DNA from: Sisyra terminalis
Taxonomy: Eukaryota > Arthropoda > Insecta > Neuroptera > Sisyridae
Assembly (NCBI GenBank): GCA_958496175.1
Contig: OY292276.1
Coordinates: forward strand, 17,626,001 to 17,690,000
DNA: 64,000 nucleotides
Reading direction: 5' to 3'
A model generated the notes under the pieces. It was not told the origin of the DNA and did not search any database. It saw only the letters and a program-made list of their open reading frames with translations. How positions within the stretch are numbered: the first letter of the stretch is position 1; the number at the start of each line of letters is the position of its first letter. Positions 23,336 to 34,105 of the stretch are shown here, in pieces. A program made the translations under genes and the position numbers.

Positions 23336-24410
23336 TACTTTTCTTCTGTTTTGCTTAAATTTTTTGTGAGGAATCCCTAAAATAAAATATTAAAATGAGT
23401 TTTAATACATAATCCGGGTTTGTTATTGTGTACATGAATGTTGTAAAAAAGCCTATACCGTTCGTACCCTTTTATCTATATTTCGTGGTCTGCAACATGA
23501 GTATTATATTAGCCATAGGCGTTAACAGAATTTTTGCAAGGGATGATGAGGGGCAATATTTTTTGGTATCAAAAATGCGGTTTTTTACAATACTTGAACA
23601 ACCGAATAAGACAATGGTTCTCAGTGGAAGCGATATCGCCCCTCAGGGGGCGCAGGACCTTTATAAGGAGACAGTAACAATTATGCATGCAGAAGGATTT
23701 TTTTAATTCGAAATTTGACACAACAAAGTATTATAAGAAACTTTTATTTTATAGATCCAAAATAATTTGCCTTACAAAAAATATGAATTTTCGAATTTCC
23801 AGAGAGGAGACGAGTGTCCTCTTTTATTGTTTGAAATTTGTTCTCTTTATACATATGACCATATTTGATCTTAAAAGTTTGAAATTTAATTTGTACCAAA
23901 CTACCAAATAAAAGTACTTACCAAACTACTTACCAAATAATTGGTCCTACCACAGCGAAATGAAATTTTCTGTCAATATGATATATTGTTTTTCTTTACT
24001 ATCCAAATTTATAACGATGTAAGGAAGATATAATTTGAAGTAGGTAGTACTAATTTATTCTGCATATTCCTATTGCATATTTTAAATTTTTTTGAAAACA
24101 AATATATTATGCAAAAGCAACTTATTACTTATTTACAAGGTTTAGTTTTTAACCTTTTTATAATTTACTTATACATAAAATTTTAAATCGACCCTGAATT
24201 TCTTCGTATGTATTTGGTTTTGGGTTGTCAATAGTAGTCAATGCTCAATACAAAGAAGACACCATTCTTACCTGTTTAATTAATGCCAGAAACAACTGTA
24301 AAATATGCATTTTTTCCACAAAATTCACTTTCGTGTGAAATTTCACAAGGCCACATCATGACATGGAGTATAAATATTTTTGCTGTGATTAAATTTTTTG
24401 TCGTTTAGAC

Positions 24411-24632
24411 CAGGGGGGGCCAACCTAAATGATTTCGCGGGCCACTTTGAAAATGTATCATACCTTCGCGGGCCACATATAAATTTATATATCCCCATAT
24501 TAAATTAAGATATTTTTTAATATATACGTTTTTATTACTTTGGCTATTGTTTTGTAAAAGTGTAATGAATTTTGGTGGGCCGGAAAAATGGTCAAGACGG
24601 GTCTCATGCGGCCCGCGGGTTGGCCACTACTG
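24411..24632. mobile_element. hAT-like MITE (222 bp) with perfect 8-bp target duplication
   Basis: Starts CAGGGGGGGCCAACC and ends GGTTGGCCACTACTG, imperfect inverted repeats followed inward by CGCGGGCCAC / GCGGCCCGCGGG. The octamer GTTTAGAC flanks both sides exactly (24403-24410 and 24633-24640), the size expected for hAT transposition. Non-coding and non-autonomous. The intact target duplication suggests relatively recent insertion. Confidence 0.88.
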
Positions 24633-24644
24633 GTTTAGACTTTG

Positions 24645-25500
24645 GTTACTAATTTTCCAAAACTATGATTTTCATAAATTAAACATAATAATCGTTGGAA
24701 ATGACTGCATTTAAATATTTTTAAAATAAAATGAACACATAACAATGAATAGGTCCTATTTTTTACATGGTTGGTACAAAAAACTATCTAAAAAACATGT
24801 AAATTTAGAATTAGCAATGTTTGTTCAGGTGTTGAAAAAAAGTAGAAAAAAAAATATTAATTATATATTTAGTAAGTATGACAAAATACAAAACATAATT
24901 CTTTGCTTTGTTACTACCTATTTAACTTGTTGAAGTAATATAACAAAGGAGATGAATGTTCTCACAATATGAATAAAATAAAGAAAACCAATATTTGTAT
25001 TCACATTGAGTGAATAATATTGAAAAGATTTACATAAATGCAAACTTAACTTTAACATTTTATTTCGCTAATACTACTTTTAAATGGTTATCAATTATCT
25101 TTTAACTCTGTCTTTCATGTTCTCACTTCTTATTACAAAAATCCCTCTTTTATCCACTTGAAAACGAGTTTGAAATCAAGTTCATGTTCAAATTTTTAAT
25201 GATGGTAAGAAGGTACGTAAAAACCAACTTATTTTCCTTGTATTTTTTTTCCTTTTAGATCTTGAACTCTGTAAAATATTTTCTTATAAACATCAAAAGT
25301 AAGGATTTTGTATAGTATGCTTCTTTTTAATGAACACTTTTTACACAGATGGTTTAAATATAATATTTATGGAACTAAATAAATAGAACATAGTTTGGTG
25401 AAAATATTAAAAAAAAAATCCTATTTGAACAACATAACTTTTCAGAAATCAAAAGATGGCTATTTGAAATTTTCAATCAAATACAAAATATTTCAAGCAA
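24645..25500. other. Spacer between MITE and SPH-2, no gene seen
   Basis: A/T-rich. The open frame 24745-24933 (plus) is Lys/Asn-rich with no domain. Nothing else supportable. Confidence 0.5.
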
Positions 25501-25502
25501 AA

Positions 25503-25508
25503 TTTATT
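25503..25508 (-). terminator. Candidate polyadenylation signal of SPH-2
   Basis: AATAAA on the minus strand, 33 nt beyond the SPH-2 stop codon, implying a very short 3' UTR. Confidence 0.6.
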
Positions 25509-25540
25509 GAGTTGATAGGGATGTAACTAAATTAATGTAA

Positions 25541-26874
25541 CTATGCGGAATATACTTTATTATCAATGTGCTTATAAATCATTTGTTCATCAATCCAATC
25601 ACGGAACAATGCAACATTTACATAAACGCCAGGTGTTTGATTTTCACCACAACCAATACCCCAGGCGACAATTCCAGCTTGAGTAAAACGGTTTGGTGAT
25701 CCTTTTATGGGACACACCAATGGACTACCTCCATCACCTTTGCAAGTATCCTGTCCTACCTCACCGCCTGCACATATGAAACTCCTGTGCAACTCGAAGT
25801 GCTTACCCAATCGGGTTTTTCTCAAAGATGCAACACATGGATTTCGGGGAACGATTGGTAACTCAACTTTTTTCAAAATGACCTGATAGTTTCCTTCTTG
25901 ACCAAATACATCTTTACCCCAACCACTAGCGAAACATCGAGAGTTATCAAAAACAGTGCCTTGTTTTGGAATACAAATAACATCAACATTTTCAGCGATA
26001 TCAACCGGTGTTTTCAGAAACAGTAAGGCTACATCGTTGAAGAGAGCACCTGCATAATATTGTTCGTGAATAACCACCGAAGAGACTTCTCGATCTTGAT
26101 GAGGGAACAATTCATTCTTCGTTTGTGTATCCCATTCACCAGCTCGAATTTTGAGCGACTTGTGTTTCGTTTTATCAGCGACACAGTGGGCAGCTGTTAG
26201 GACGACACCGGGATGAATTAAGGAACCTCCGCATTGGTACACATTCAACTTCTGGTCACTTCCATCAATAGATTCCTCGCGTAAAATAGCAACCATCCAA
26301 GGAAATTCTCCGAACTGAGCCTCGTTTTGTTTATCGCCAGTTATTCGGAAGCCCACACCTTCCGGATTTCTTTGACCACAACCGGTCGGTCGCGGAATTG
26401 ATGGTTTTGGTGTCGTAATTGGAGTTTCTACTTTATCGCCAGTATTACAGCACACATCTAAATAGCTACTACAGGGTCCTTCCTTCATTCTAAATAATAT
26501 TAAAAACAAACATACAAATTTCCACCCATAAATGTATCTTTTACCTAATTTTACTAAAATGCAATAATTTCTTACCTGATATCAATCAGCCCTTCTCCAC
26601 TTGTTATAATTGTATTATTTTTGCATAAATAATACGGAACACATTCGCACATGCCATTAGATTCCCCTGTAGCAAGTCCAGTATTGCCACTGGGATTCAA
26701 ATTAAATTCTTCTTCATCATCATCTTCTTGACCCCCTTTATTTTGAGTGTTAGGAGTTGGATCTTTGTTAAAGACATCATCAATTAAGGCGTCCAAACTT
26801 CCAGGATCAGCTTGGCATCGAATTTGAACAACATAAATACAAAGAAGTAACGAAAAAATGAGAAGAGTCCTCAT
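25541..26874 (-). CDS. SPH-2: clip-domain serine protease homolog with a single-exon protease domain
   Basis: Two coding exons: 26874-26576 and 26489-25541 (1248 nt, 415 residues), joined at an AG|A arginine codon at the same place and phase as SPH-1 intron 1. The protein has a signal peptide (hydrophobic residues about 3-18), an acidic linker, a clip domain (CEC, YYLC, PCSS, DVCC) and a chymotrypsin-like domain. That domain has [22 protein letters not shown] and GDGGSPLVC: His and Asp of the triad are kept and Ser is replaced by Gly. It should be a secreted, inactive cofactor of the PPAF-2 kind, acting in haemolymph proteolytic cascades (family knowledge, not shown here). Unlike SPH-1, the whole protease domain is one exon, so three introns are absent. 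A 5' UTR exon at 29222-28997 and a core promoter fit upstream. Confidence 0.92.
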
Positions 26875-27566
26875 AGTTATCTACAAAAAGAAATCAACGA
26901 CTGGTTGTTATTTTAATCGTTTTCTTCGTTAAGGAAAATTAGATATCAATTGTGACATCAAGAAGTAGTGGGCAGTAGATAATTTGTAGGTTGCAAAAAT
27001 GGATTAAGAGAAAGATCTATTCGAATCCTAACCTAAAAAGATCTTTTCCTATTAAATATTCATCCTTGCATTTTGTATATTTGAATTATGATTACATTTT
27101 CCTCTTAAGATGCTAAGCCTTGAATTAGTAGCTATTAAGAATTCAATCTATTTGTTAGTATTAAAGCATAAAAAGTATGAAGCAGTCTAATTATGAATAA
27201 TTTATTAGTAAACAATATTTATCAATCTACAAATCTATATTTTCAATTCTGCTTGTGTTGAATATTCTAGTTATTCATTAAATTTGATTTTTTTTATATT
27301 GAGAATGTAGCAAACCTTGTAAGATCTCATTTTTCAGGATAGATTTTTGGATATCTATTCAGATATAGTAATTATTAATCAATAGATCATAAATATTTAA
27401 AAAATATAGACGAAAAAGTATAAAAAAATTTTAAAAAAAATAAGTTTGATTTGAAACTATTATGATACCTACGACTTCGTCGGTAGAACGTAATATAGTG
27501 TATCAATAATAATAATAATAAGATTATCAACTTTAAAACTCAAAATTGTTTGTTATAAATATAACT

Positions 27567-27792
27567 AATAAAAAAATAATTCAGGATATAATATATCCAT
27601 TTTTTTAATGTTTTCTTTTATTTACCTTAAATCGCGACGTTTTATCAGTGTTATTCCGACTTCAACAGGCAATCGTAAATATTTATTGAGGTTGCCAGAT
27701 GAAGTCGGAATAACACTGATGAAACATCGCGACTTAAAATAAATAAAACATTGACAAATTTGGTCTACGATATCCTAAATTATTTTTTTATT
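27567..27792. mobile_element. Fold-back (palindromic) element, 226 bp
   Basis: Ends AATAAAAAAATAATTCAGGATAT and its near-exact reverse complement; inner arms CGCGACG..TTTATCAGTGTTATTCCGACTTCA against TGAAGTCGGAATAACACTGATGAAACATCGCG. A loop of about 20 bp (centre near 27680) separates the arms. Mismatches are few. It lies in the large 5' intron of SPH-2. Probably a MITE; the transposase family is unknown and I did not find a clear target duplication. Confidence 0.75.
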
Positions 27793-28996
27793 ATACATAT
27801 ATTTAGACCTGAAACAATGGAGATAAAAATAACTATTCCCTAATCATTTATTTGTAGTTTTAAAATGAAAAACAATGAAGTTTTAACTACTTCACCTCTG
27901 GATGGAGTAGGAAGAATACAAACGAAAATTATATTCAGTTATAATTTGTGCATAGCACGACATTTCGAATATGTTTTCATCTTCACCGGGTGCTAGTTTA
28001 CATCAATATTTCTGCTGCCTTTAATATTTTTGAAGTATAATTGGGAATTATTGTTAAATGTGGATAGTAATAAAAATTTTGAAACCAAAATGGCAGTTAG
28101 TACGATTTAAATAGCGTATAATAGTTTGCAGACAACATTAATGTACGAATATATCTTAATGTAGTTATGTAGACTTCACAAATTTTAACGAAATAATATC
28201 ATATAACATGGATACACTGTAAGAAGTAGTAAAGTTAAAGAAAACCTTCATTCGTACGTTATTTCGTGACCTCTCTTTGGGTTTAAACATATACTTACTT
28301 ATAAGTTTGAAGGAAACAAAGAGAAAAGAAATATTATAAAAGAATTACTTTAATTTGTTCTACTGATTGGAACTTAAAATTGAAAAAGTGTCCAGTTGAT
28401 TTGGTCACTTTTTGCAGTACACCCACGATATAAAATATATATAAAATACGTTGAAAGATTTCAATAGTTATCACTACTAAATTCAGTCGTAGTTGACTTT
28501 GTTTTGTAGCTAAATACTGTTGCTAATGCATATTTTCTTTCTTCATCATATTTTTTAACTTTAATTAAATAAAAATATTCATTACAGAATGTAGAAATCG
28601 TAACCCGTAATTCCAATAAATAACAGGTTCTATGGGGATTCCCGAATTTCGCAACAACAGTAAGTGTCATTAAATCAAGTTAACTGTCTCAAGGAAATGT
28701 TTATTTATAATTACTTGGGATTTTTTGTTAGATTAAATTGTGTGGAAACCAAAGAAATTGTGTTCAACCAAGTATAAAAGTTATCACAGTTCAAGATTAA
28801 AAAGATCACGACCTATGTATTTGCCAAAACAAGATTCCAAATGAACTAATCTCAATTAATTTGGGTCGTCAAAATCAGAAATTAAACGTTTTTTTAGAAA
28901 TAAAATGAATAAATGTTATTATCTTTAATTTGATTATTGTAAAAGAAAAGCCTAATGGAAAATAAATAGTAATGTTATGAGAAAAATAAAACTTAC

Positions 28997-29222
28997 GTTG
29001 TTTACAAACTGATGGGTCGGCTTAAAGGCTTGTAACAATTAAAATTCGTGTATTGTTATGTGGTGCACCAATTAAACAAACTTATTGTTAACTATTTAAA
29101 TGATTGGAAAAGAAGGAAGCCGGTTATGATGACGATGATGATAGAAGCGTGTTGAGAATGCGAATGGAATAGGATTGAATTAAAATCCGCAGTACTGAAC
29201 GGCCGTGATTTCACGATGGACT
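28997..29222 (-). other. Predicted 5' UTR exon of SPH-2
   Basis: The exon is delimited by an initiator-like TCAGTC (A at 29222) and a consensus donor AAC|GTAAGT (exon end 28997). The matching acceptor TTTTTGTAG lies at 26882-26881, six bases before the SPH-2 ATG, giving an intron of about 2.1 kb. No ATG-led coding is needed in it. Supported by consensus only; no transcript evidence. Confidence 0.5.
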
Positions 29223-29254
29223 GACTCTAGTTTTACCACACCATAATTTGTATA
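29219..29254 (-). promoter_or_regulatory. Predicted core promoter of SPH-2 (TATA + Inr)
   Basis: On the minus strand TATACAAA (29254-29247) sits 32 to 25 bases upstream of TCAGTC (29224-29219), which fits the arthropod initiator consensus. The spacing is what is expected for a TATA/Inr promoter, and a 226-nt exon ending in a perfect donor follows. Confidence 0.5.
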
Positions 29255-30110
29255 CCTTGACTTCTGGCTTGCGTCAAAAACCCACTAATCAGAAATTACT
29301 TATGAGCACAAAATTTCCTTCTTCATTGTACAATGTGTACTTAAACAAGTAAAATTCAATATCGACAAATAACAAATTATTTATTTTTCAATGATACAAA
29401 TATTAGAGAAGATGACCTGACTTTGGAAAGTAGAAAATCACTTGAGAATTCAATAACAATAATTAGTACGGATAATTGTTCATAGTTAATTGAATCGCAA
29501 TTTTATTCGTTAATTTTAAGTTTTTATACAATCTTTAATAAAAAATATTTAATGGGTTTCACAAATAAAATTAAAAAATAAATTAAAGACTATAAAATAG
29601 AAAAAAATAGGACTTGAAATCATTTTCTTGGAAGGTAAACTGAATTCCGCTTAGCAATGGCTAACATTTTGGATCTATTTTAGATGCATTTTAAATTAGA
29701 AGCCAAGCAACGAAGAGCCTATGCTATACTGAGCAATTTTTCCTCATAAAGTACAAGAAAGTAATAATTTCTGTCAAACCAATACCAGAGATCTGCAAAT
29801 TTTAAGAAAACGAGGTTTGAATTTCTTTTCTCGCGGTATTTTAGTTAAAAAATTATCTAAAATTTCATTTCTCACAATATTGTAAAATTTCAAATTTTTC
29901 TATTTGTCTACCTTAAGTCATACTTTAACTTTCGATCGACTTATCGATCTTATGACATTTTTTATTCATGTAAAGCTGATTGATTTGCGGATGATTAAAG
30001 TTACAGTAAGTATGCATCCAATAATAAATAACATATTTTATTTATAAAAATATTTTTAAAAAATTGTTCATAAAGCCTCTTGATGATGACATTATTGTAA
30101 AATTTCAGAT
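29255..30110. other. AT-rich spacer upstream of SPH-2
   Basis: May hold regulatory DNA of SPH-2. I see no gene and no element boundary that I can support. Confidence 0.45.
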
Positions 30111-30119
30111 CCTATGCTC

Positions 30120-30456
30120 AAATGCTCAGAGGACTAAGGTAAAAAATAATCGGTTAAAACTTTATTTATTACATCCGACGTTTCGGCTCTTTATTGAGCC
30201 TTCCTCAGGCGTTCGTAAAAAATCGTTTTAACTTTGTTAATAATTATCGTTGTCATAATTCGTTTTTGTATTCATTATTATTGTTTTTACCAACTATACC
30301 GTGTCTACAAAAATGAATTATGACAACGATAATTATTAACAAAGTTGAAACGATTTTTTACGAACGCCTGAAGAAGGCTCAATAAAGAGCTGAAACGTCG
30401 CATGTAATATTTAAAGTTTTAATCGATTATTTTTGATCCTAGGCTTCTGAGCATTT
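30120..30456. mobile_element. Fold-back element with a hammerhead-like motif in each arm
   Basis: Two arms of about 150 bp (30120-30272 and 30304-30456) are near reverse complements around a loop of about 30 bp. Each arm carries, pointing toward the outer end, CTGA(G/A)GA, a 5-bp GGCTC/GAGC(C/T) hairpin with loop AATAAA, then GAAAC: minus strand 30208-30181 in the left arm, plus strand 30368-30395 in the right arm. The hairpin pairs in both arms, with C to T giving a G-U pair in the right one. This resembles the CUGANGA / stem II / GAAA core of hammerhead ribozymes found in Penelope-like retroelements and retrozymes. However, one extra A precedes stem II, and stems I and III are not evident. 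No coding capacity. Confidence 0.7.
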
Positions 30457-30545
30457 CATCAATCTATTATTTCTCACAATTTTGATTTTGTTGTAGGAAA
30501 CTAAACGCTAAAACAAATTTAACCATGCACAAAACTAAAGTTAGA

Positions 30546-30790
30546 GCCTACTGGTGACCGAGTGGTTAAAGTGACCGTTCAAAAACTGGTCGGTATTGGG
30601 TTAAATCCTTGTATCAAGCAAATTGTCGATATTTCTCGAATACAGATTTTTAATAACGCGCTAGAGTCGCTAAAAACCTTCGTAGTTATAAGGCGACGGC
30701 AAATTTAAAAAAGCACATGTGTGCGGTTCACACGCGATAGCAATGAAACCTTCAAAAATATGAAGTTCAAGATAATGAGACGAATGTAAA
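30546..30790 (+). mobile_element. tRNA-derived SINE, plus orientation
   Basis: Begins GCCTACTGGTGACCGAG. Box A is TGGTGACCGAGTGG (30552-30565) and box B GGGTTAAATCC (30598-30608), at the spacing of a Pol III internal promoter. A non-tRNA body follows, with CCTTCGTAGTTATAAGGCG and CACATGTGTGCGGTTCAC. The 3' end is not sharp. A related copy lies in opposite orientation about 1.2 kb away. Confidence 0.75.
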
Positions 30791-31739
30791 ATTTCAAGAG
30801 TAGGATAATTGTAGGGTTTACTTATTCTACCGACTTCAAAAAATATTTTACACTTTATTCATATATATTACATAAATTTTTCCAGGCTCTGAGTTTGCAT
30901 TTTCGATAAATGATACGAAAGGCGTATGGTAACTGAAGTATGAAATAAATACTTTAGTTTTGATTTGATCAATATATTTTTAGAATACTGCGTTAATTAC
31001 TGTTTTTGGTCTTGTCGTTGATACTGTGCGACTGTTGCACATTTTATAGCAAATTTGATGTTCACAAGCTCAATTAAACAGTATACTCAATACATGGTTG
31101 GATCTAATGCAATATTTGCACTAAAATCTCCCCTTAAATCATTGGAATTTTATCGTGTTAAGAATTTGCGATACTTCTGGTGTATGTTTTATTAAATTTT
31201 CGTGGATGAACTTTTTCCTGTCTTTGAAGTCTTTTTTCTTTTCTTTTTCGATAATCACGATAATATTCTGCATTCGTCTTCGGTATACTTGAAATATATT
31301 TTTATTTAAATAATGAAATGTTTATGCAAACAATACACCATCCATCTCGGTTGTTAGGACTACTATTCCCAAGCAGCTTCAGTCGCAGGTGGGCACATAA
31401 ATAATAAATATTGTAATGTGTTCTATCTTATTCTCTCGTATGTTAAATCTTATAGATTTAAATGCTTATACCCTTAAACTGTCGCTTTTTCGTTTCATGA
31501 AATTTCAAATCACAACGATGCTACAGAAGTTTTCACTTAACTTTTGATTTGAAATTGTGACAAAAATATACATTTTGGAAATTCCAAATCCATTTTTAAA
31601 TGATTTCTGTACCTATTGCTCTATGCGTATAAGTTCTATTATTAAGTTCATATCTGACACTTTTATTTTTTGGCATTGTTATTTATATAATTTATCGTCT
31701 TTTTAAACTGCCAAGGTGTTCAGTGAGTCTAGAGTTAAT

Positions 31740-31850
31740 AAAGAACCGTAAATCGAAGAGTATTAATTATTCGCTCGATATAAAGATTGAATCCAGGGAC
31801 TTACCAATTTTGGAGCGGTTAACTTGACCACTTGGCCACCAGTAGGCTTG
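31740..31850 (-). mobile_element. tRNA-derived SINE, minus orientation
   Basis: Minus strand: GCCTACTGGTGGCCAAGTGG at the head (box A, 31841-31828) and GGATTCAATC (box B, 31794-31785). The head is nearly identical to that of the copy at 30.5 kb, but the box-B-distal part differs, so the two are members of a family rather than one recent duplication. Confidence 0.7.
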
Positions 31851-31859
31851 ACATAATTC

Positions 31860-32670
31860 AAAAATAATAAATTGTTGGATACTGTAATTTGTGTATTTTG
31901 ATTTAATACAATTAGTTTCTCGAAAACTTAACATAAAAATTAAGTTAACATAGGAATAAACATTTCAAAAAATTTGTAGATACGTTTAAGGATCAATTGA
32001 TGGGACAATTAAATTTAATATTAATCTCGATTTTATTTCGTTTATTTGGTAGATTTGGGATTGAAATATTTCGTCCACTTTTTGAGTAAATACAATAAAA
32101 GACAATTGTCGCTTGTTGTCAAATGCTAACTTTGTTACGACACAATAAATTTTACTACAGTTTCAACAAATTTTGAACAATTTTGAATTTCTAAACGAAA
32201 TTTACCAAATTAACGAAATTCAATAGATTCAAATGTCTATTTGTTATTTATGATCCTTATAATGTCATATATGTACGTACAACGTACATACATAGATACT
32301 AATGTTTAGCCCCTTTATTATGAAGAAGTTTTCTAAAAATATTTGAGCATGAGTCACTCTTTTATGACAATTATTATCCCTTTTCTTTATTACTCATCGC
32401 CTTAAAAAAGCAGGTAAGTAAACATAAACTTAGGGAAGTCTTACTAATTTTTAGACATTTTATGGATTTAAATTTCATACTGCTATACTTATTATTAAAA
32501 TTATACAAAATTTAATACGTTGCAGTTTTGAAGTAAAGCATACAAAATTAACAAGTTTATGTATAGAGATTGAAAGTAAGTTCAATAAGTGATAATAGTT
32601 GATAGTGTTAATAATGAAAAAATTGTCAAGACCTGGTTTTAAATTAGGTAATAAATTTAAAAAAATGGTA
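31860..32670. other. AT-rich spacer left of the Copia insertion
   Basis: No gene or element recognised. The open frame 32475-32702 (minus) crosses into the LTR and is chance. Confidence 0.5.
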
Positions 32671-32677
32671 TTATCGA

Positions 32678-32938
32678 TGTTAGGAATTGCGCTTGGTTTC
32701 AAGAAAAACGAACGATTGGTTTAGTTATTATTTATTGAACGATTTTATTGATGGCGAATTTGGTTGATACAATAAACACGTCTAACCAGCAGATTTTATA
32801 TTTTCATCTGTTATTTTTTTGTTATAAATAAACATCCATTAACAACCAATGGATAAGCTAACTAGAATTTAGCAATTATATATTTCCATAAAACATTTAT
32901 ACAAAGGTCTCTTAGTTTTATTTTTGAATATTCCAACA
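32678..32938 (-). repeat. Copia 3' LTR
   Basis: 261 bp, TGTTAGGAATT..TTCCAACA. Adjacent to the polypurine tract on its inner side. Differs from the other LTR at four sites (for example TTGATAC against TTGATTC, and TCTAACC against TCTGACC). Confidence 0.93.
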
Positions 32939-33120
32939 TTCCCCCTCAAAAATAAAATTATTTAAAACTAAATGAATCAATCGAATCAACCACCTTTGTC
33001 AACATCATCTGGGGATATATAATGGTTCAACATTTGTTGCAAGGATTAGGAAAACCCAGTAAAACCTAATCAAACCATAAAAATACATACACAAAAATAA
33101 ACATTGAAAAATAGTATTAT

Positions 33121-34092
33121 TTAATTATTCATCTTCATTTCCAGAAGACCTATTTTCTTCCTCAGTTGCAAATACTTTACAGATGGTAGCGGTTTTGTCA
33201 TCATATCGGCTTGCTGAAACTCAGTAGAAATATGCTGCAATTTTATAATATTATTAACAATTTGTTCCCTCGAAAAATGATACTTTATATCGATATGTTT
33301 TGATCTTTTATGATTTGTTTGATTACTAGCAATGTTTATACAACTTGGGTTGTCTTCGTAAATTATGATTGGTTCTGATATTTCAAAACTAATACTATCC
33401 ATTAATGATTTCAACCATAATGCCTCTTTTACACCTTCAAAAAGTGCCATGTATTCAGCTTCTGTAGATGAAGCTGCTACAGAGGTTTGTCTTTTTGTAC
33501 CCCAGCATATTGTGTTTTTGTCAAATAATTTAAACAAATAACCAGTGGTACTTTTTCTATCATTTTCGTCTCCGCCCCAATCAGAATCAACATAACCACT
33601 TAAAATATTTGTATAATCACAGCGACTATAATGTAAGTCGAGATTGATTGTGCCTTTAAGATAGCGTAAAGTTCGTTTCAAACATTGCCATAATTCTTTA
33701 TTATTTTTATTCATGTATCTACTAAGTATATTAATTGCAGCACATAAGTCTGGTCGAGTACAAATCATCAAGTACATAATACATCCTATTAAATTTCGAC
33801 ATGGTGCATCACATTTTTCTTCTGAATTTAAAGCTAAAAAATTTAACTTATTTTCTAATGGTGTGCTAACGGGATTACATTCTTTCATGTTAAATTTTGC
33901 TAGTATTGATTTAATGTATACACTTTGATTTAATCTTATACTATCATTGTTTCTAATTATCCTTATACCTAAAAACAATTTAACTTCATTCAAATCTACC
34001 ATCGAAAATTTATTAGTTAAATAGTCTTTAAAACTTTTCATTAACTCGATACTTGCGGTTGCAATTATAAGATCATCAACGTATAGTACTAA
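33121..34092 (-). pseudogene. Copia pol, C-terminal RT and RNase H segment
   Basis: Open frame 34041-33121 (306 residues from its first ATG). The same frame is open a little further upstream and contains the RT active-site YVDD at 34083-34072. RNase H features: YVDSDWGGD, STTGY, SSTEAEY, the YEDN segment and KHIDIKYHF, ending shortly after MTKPL, as in Copia polyproteins. It is separated from the preceding segment by a frame change at an A-run near 34110. A +1 slip in that homopolymer is the simplest explanation, by mutation or sequencing error. Confidence 0.9.
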
Positions 34093-34105
34093 ATAAATAT
34101 TTTTA

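Noticed and set aside
23428..23706. Plus-strand 92-codon frame next to a Tigger-like terminus
   Set aside because: Looked at as a possible transposase piece but no DDE or HTH motif was found and there is no support for translation.
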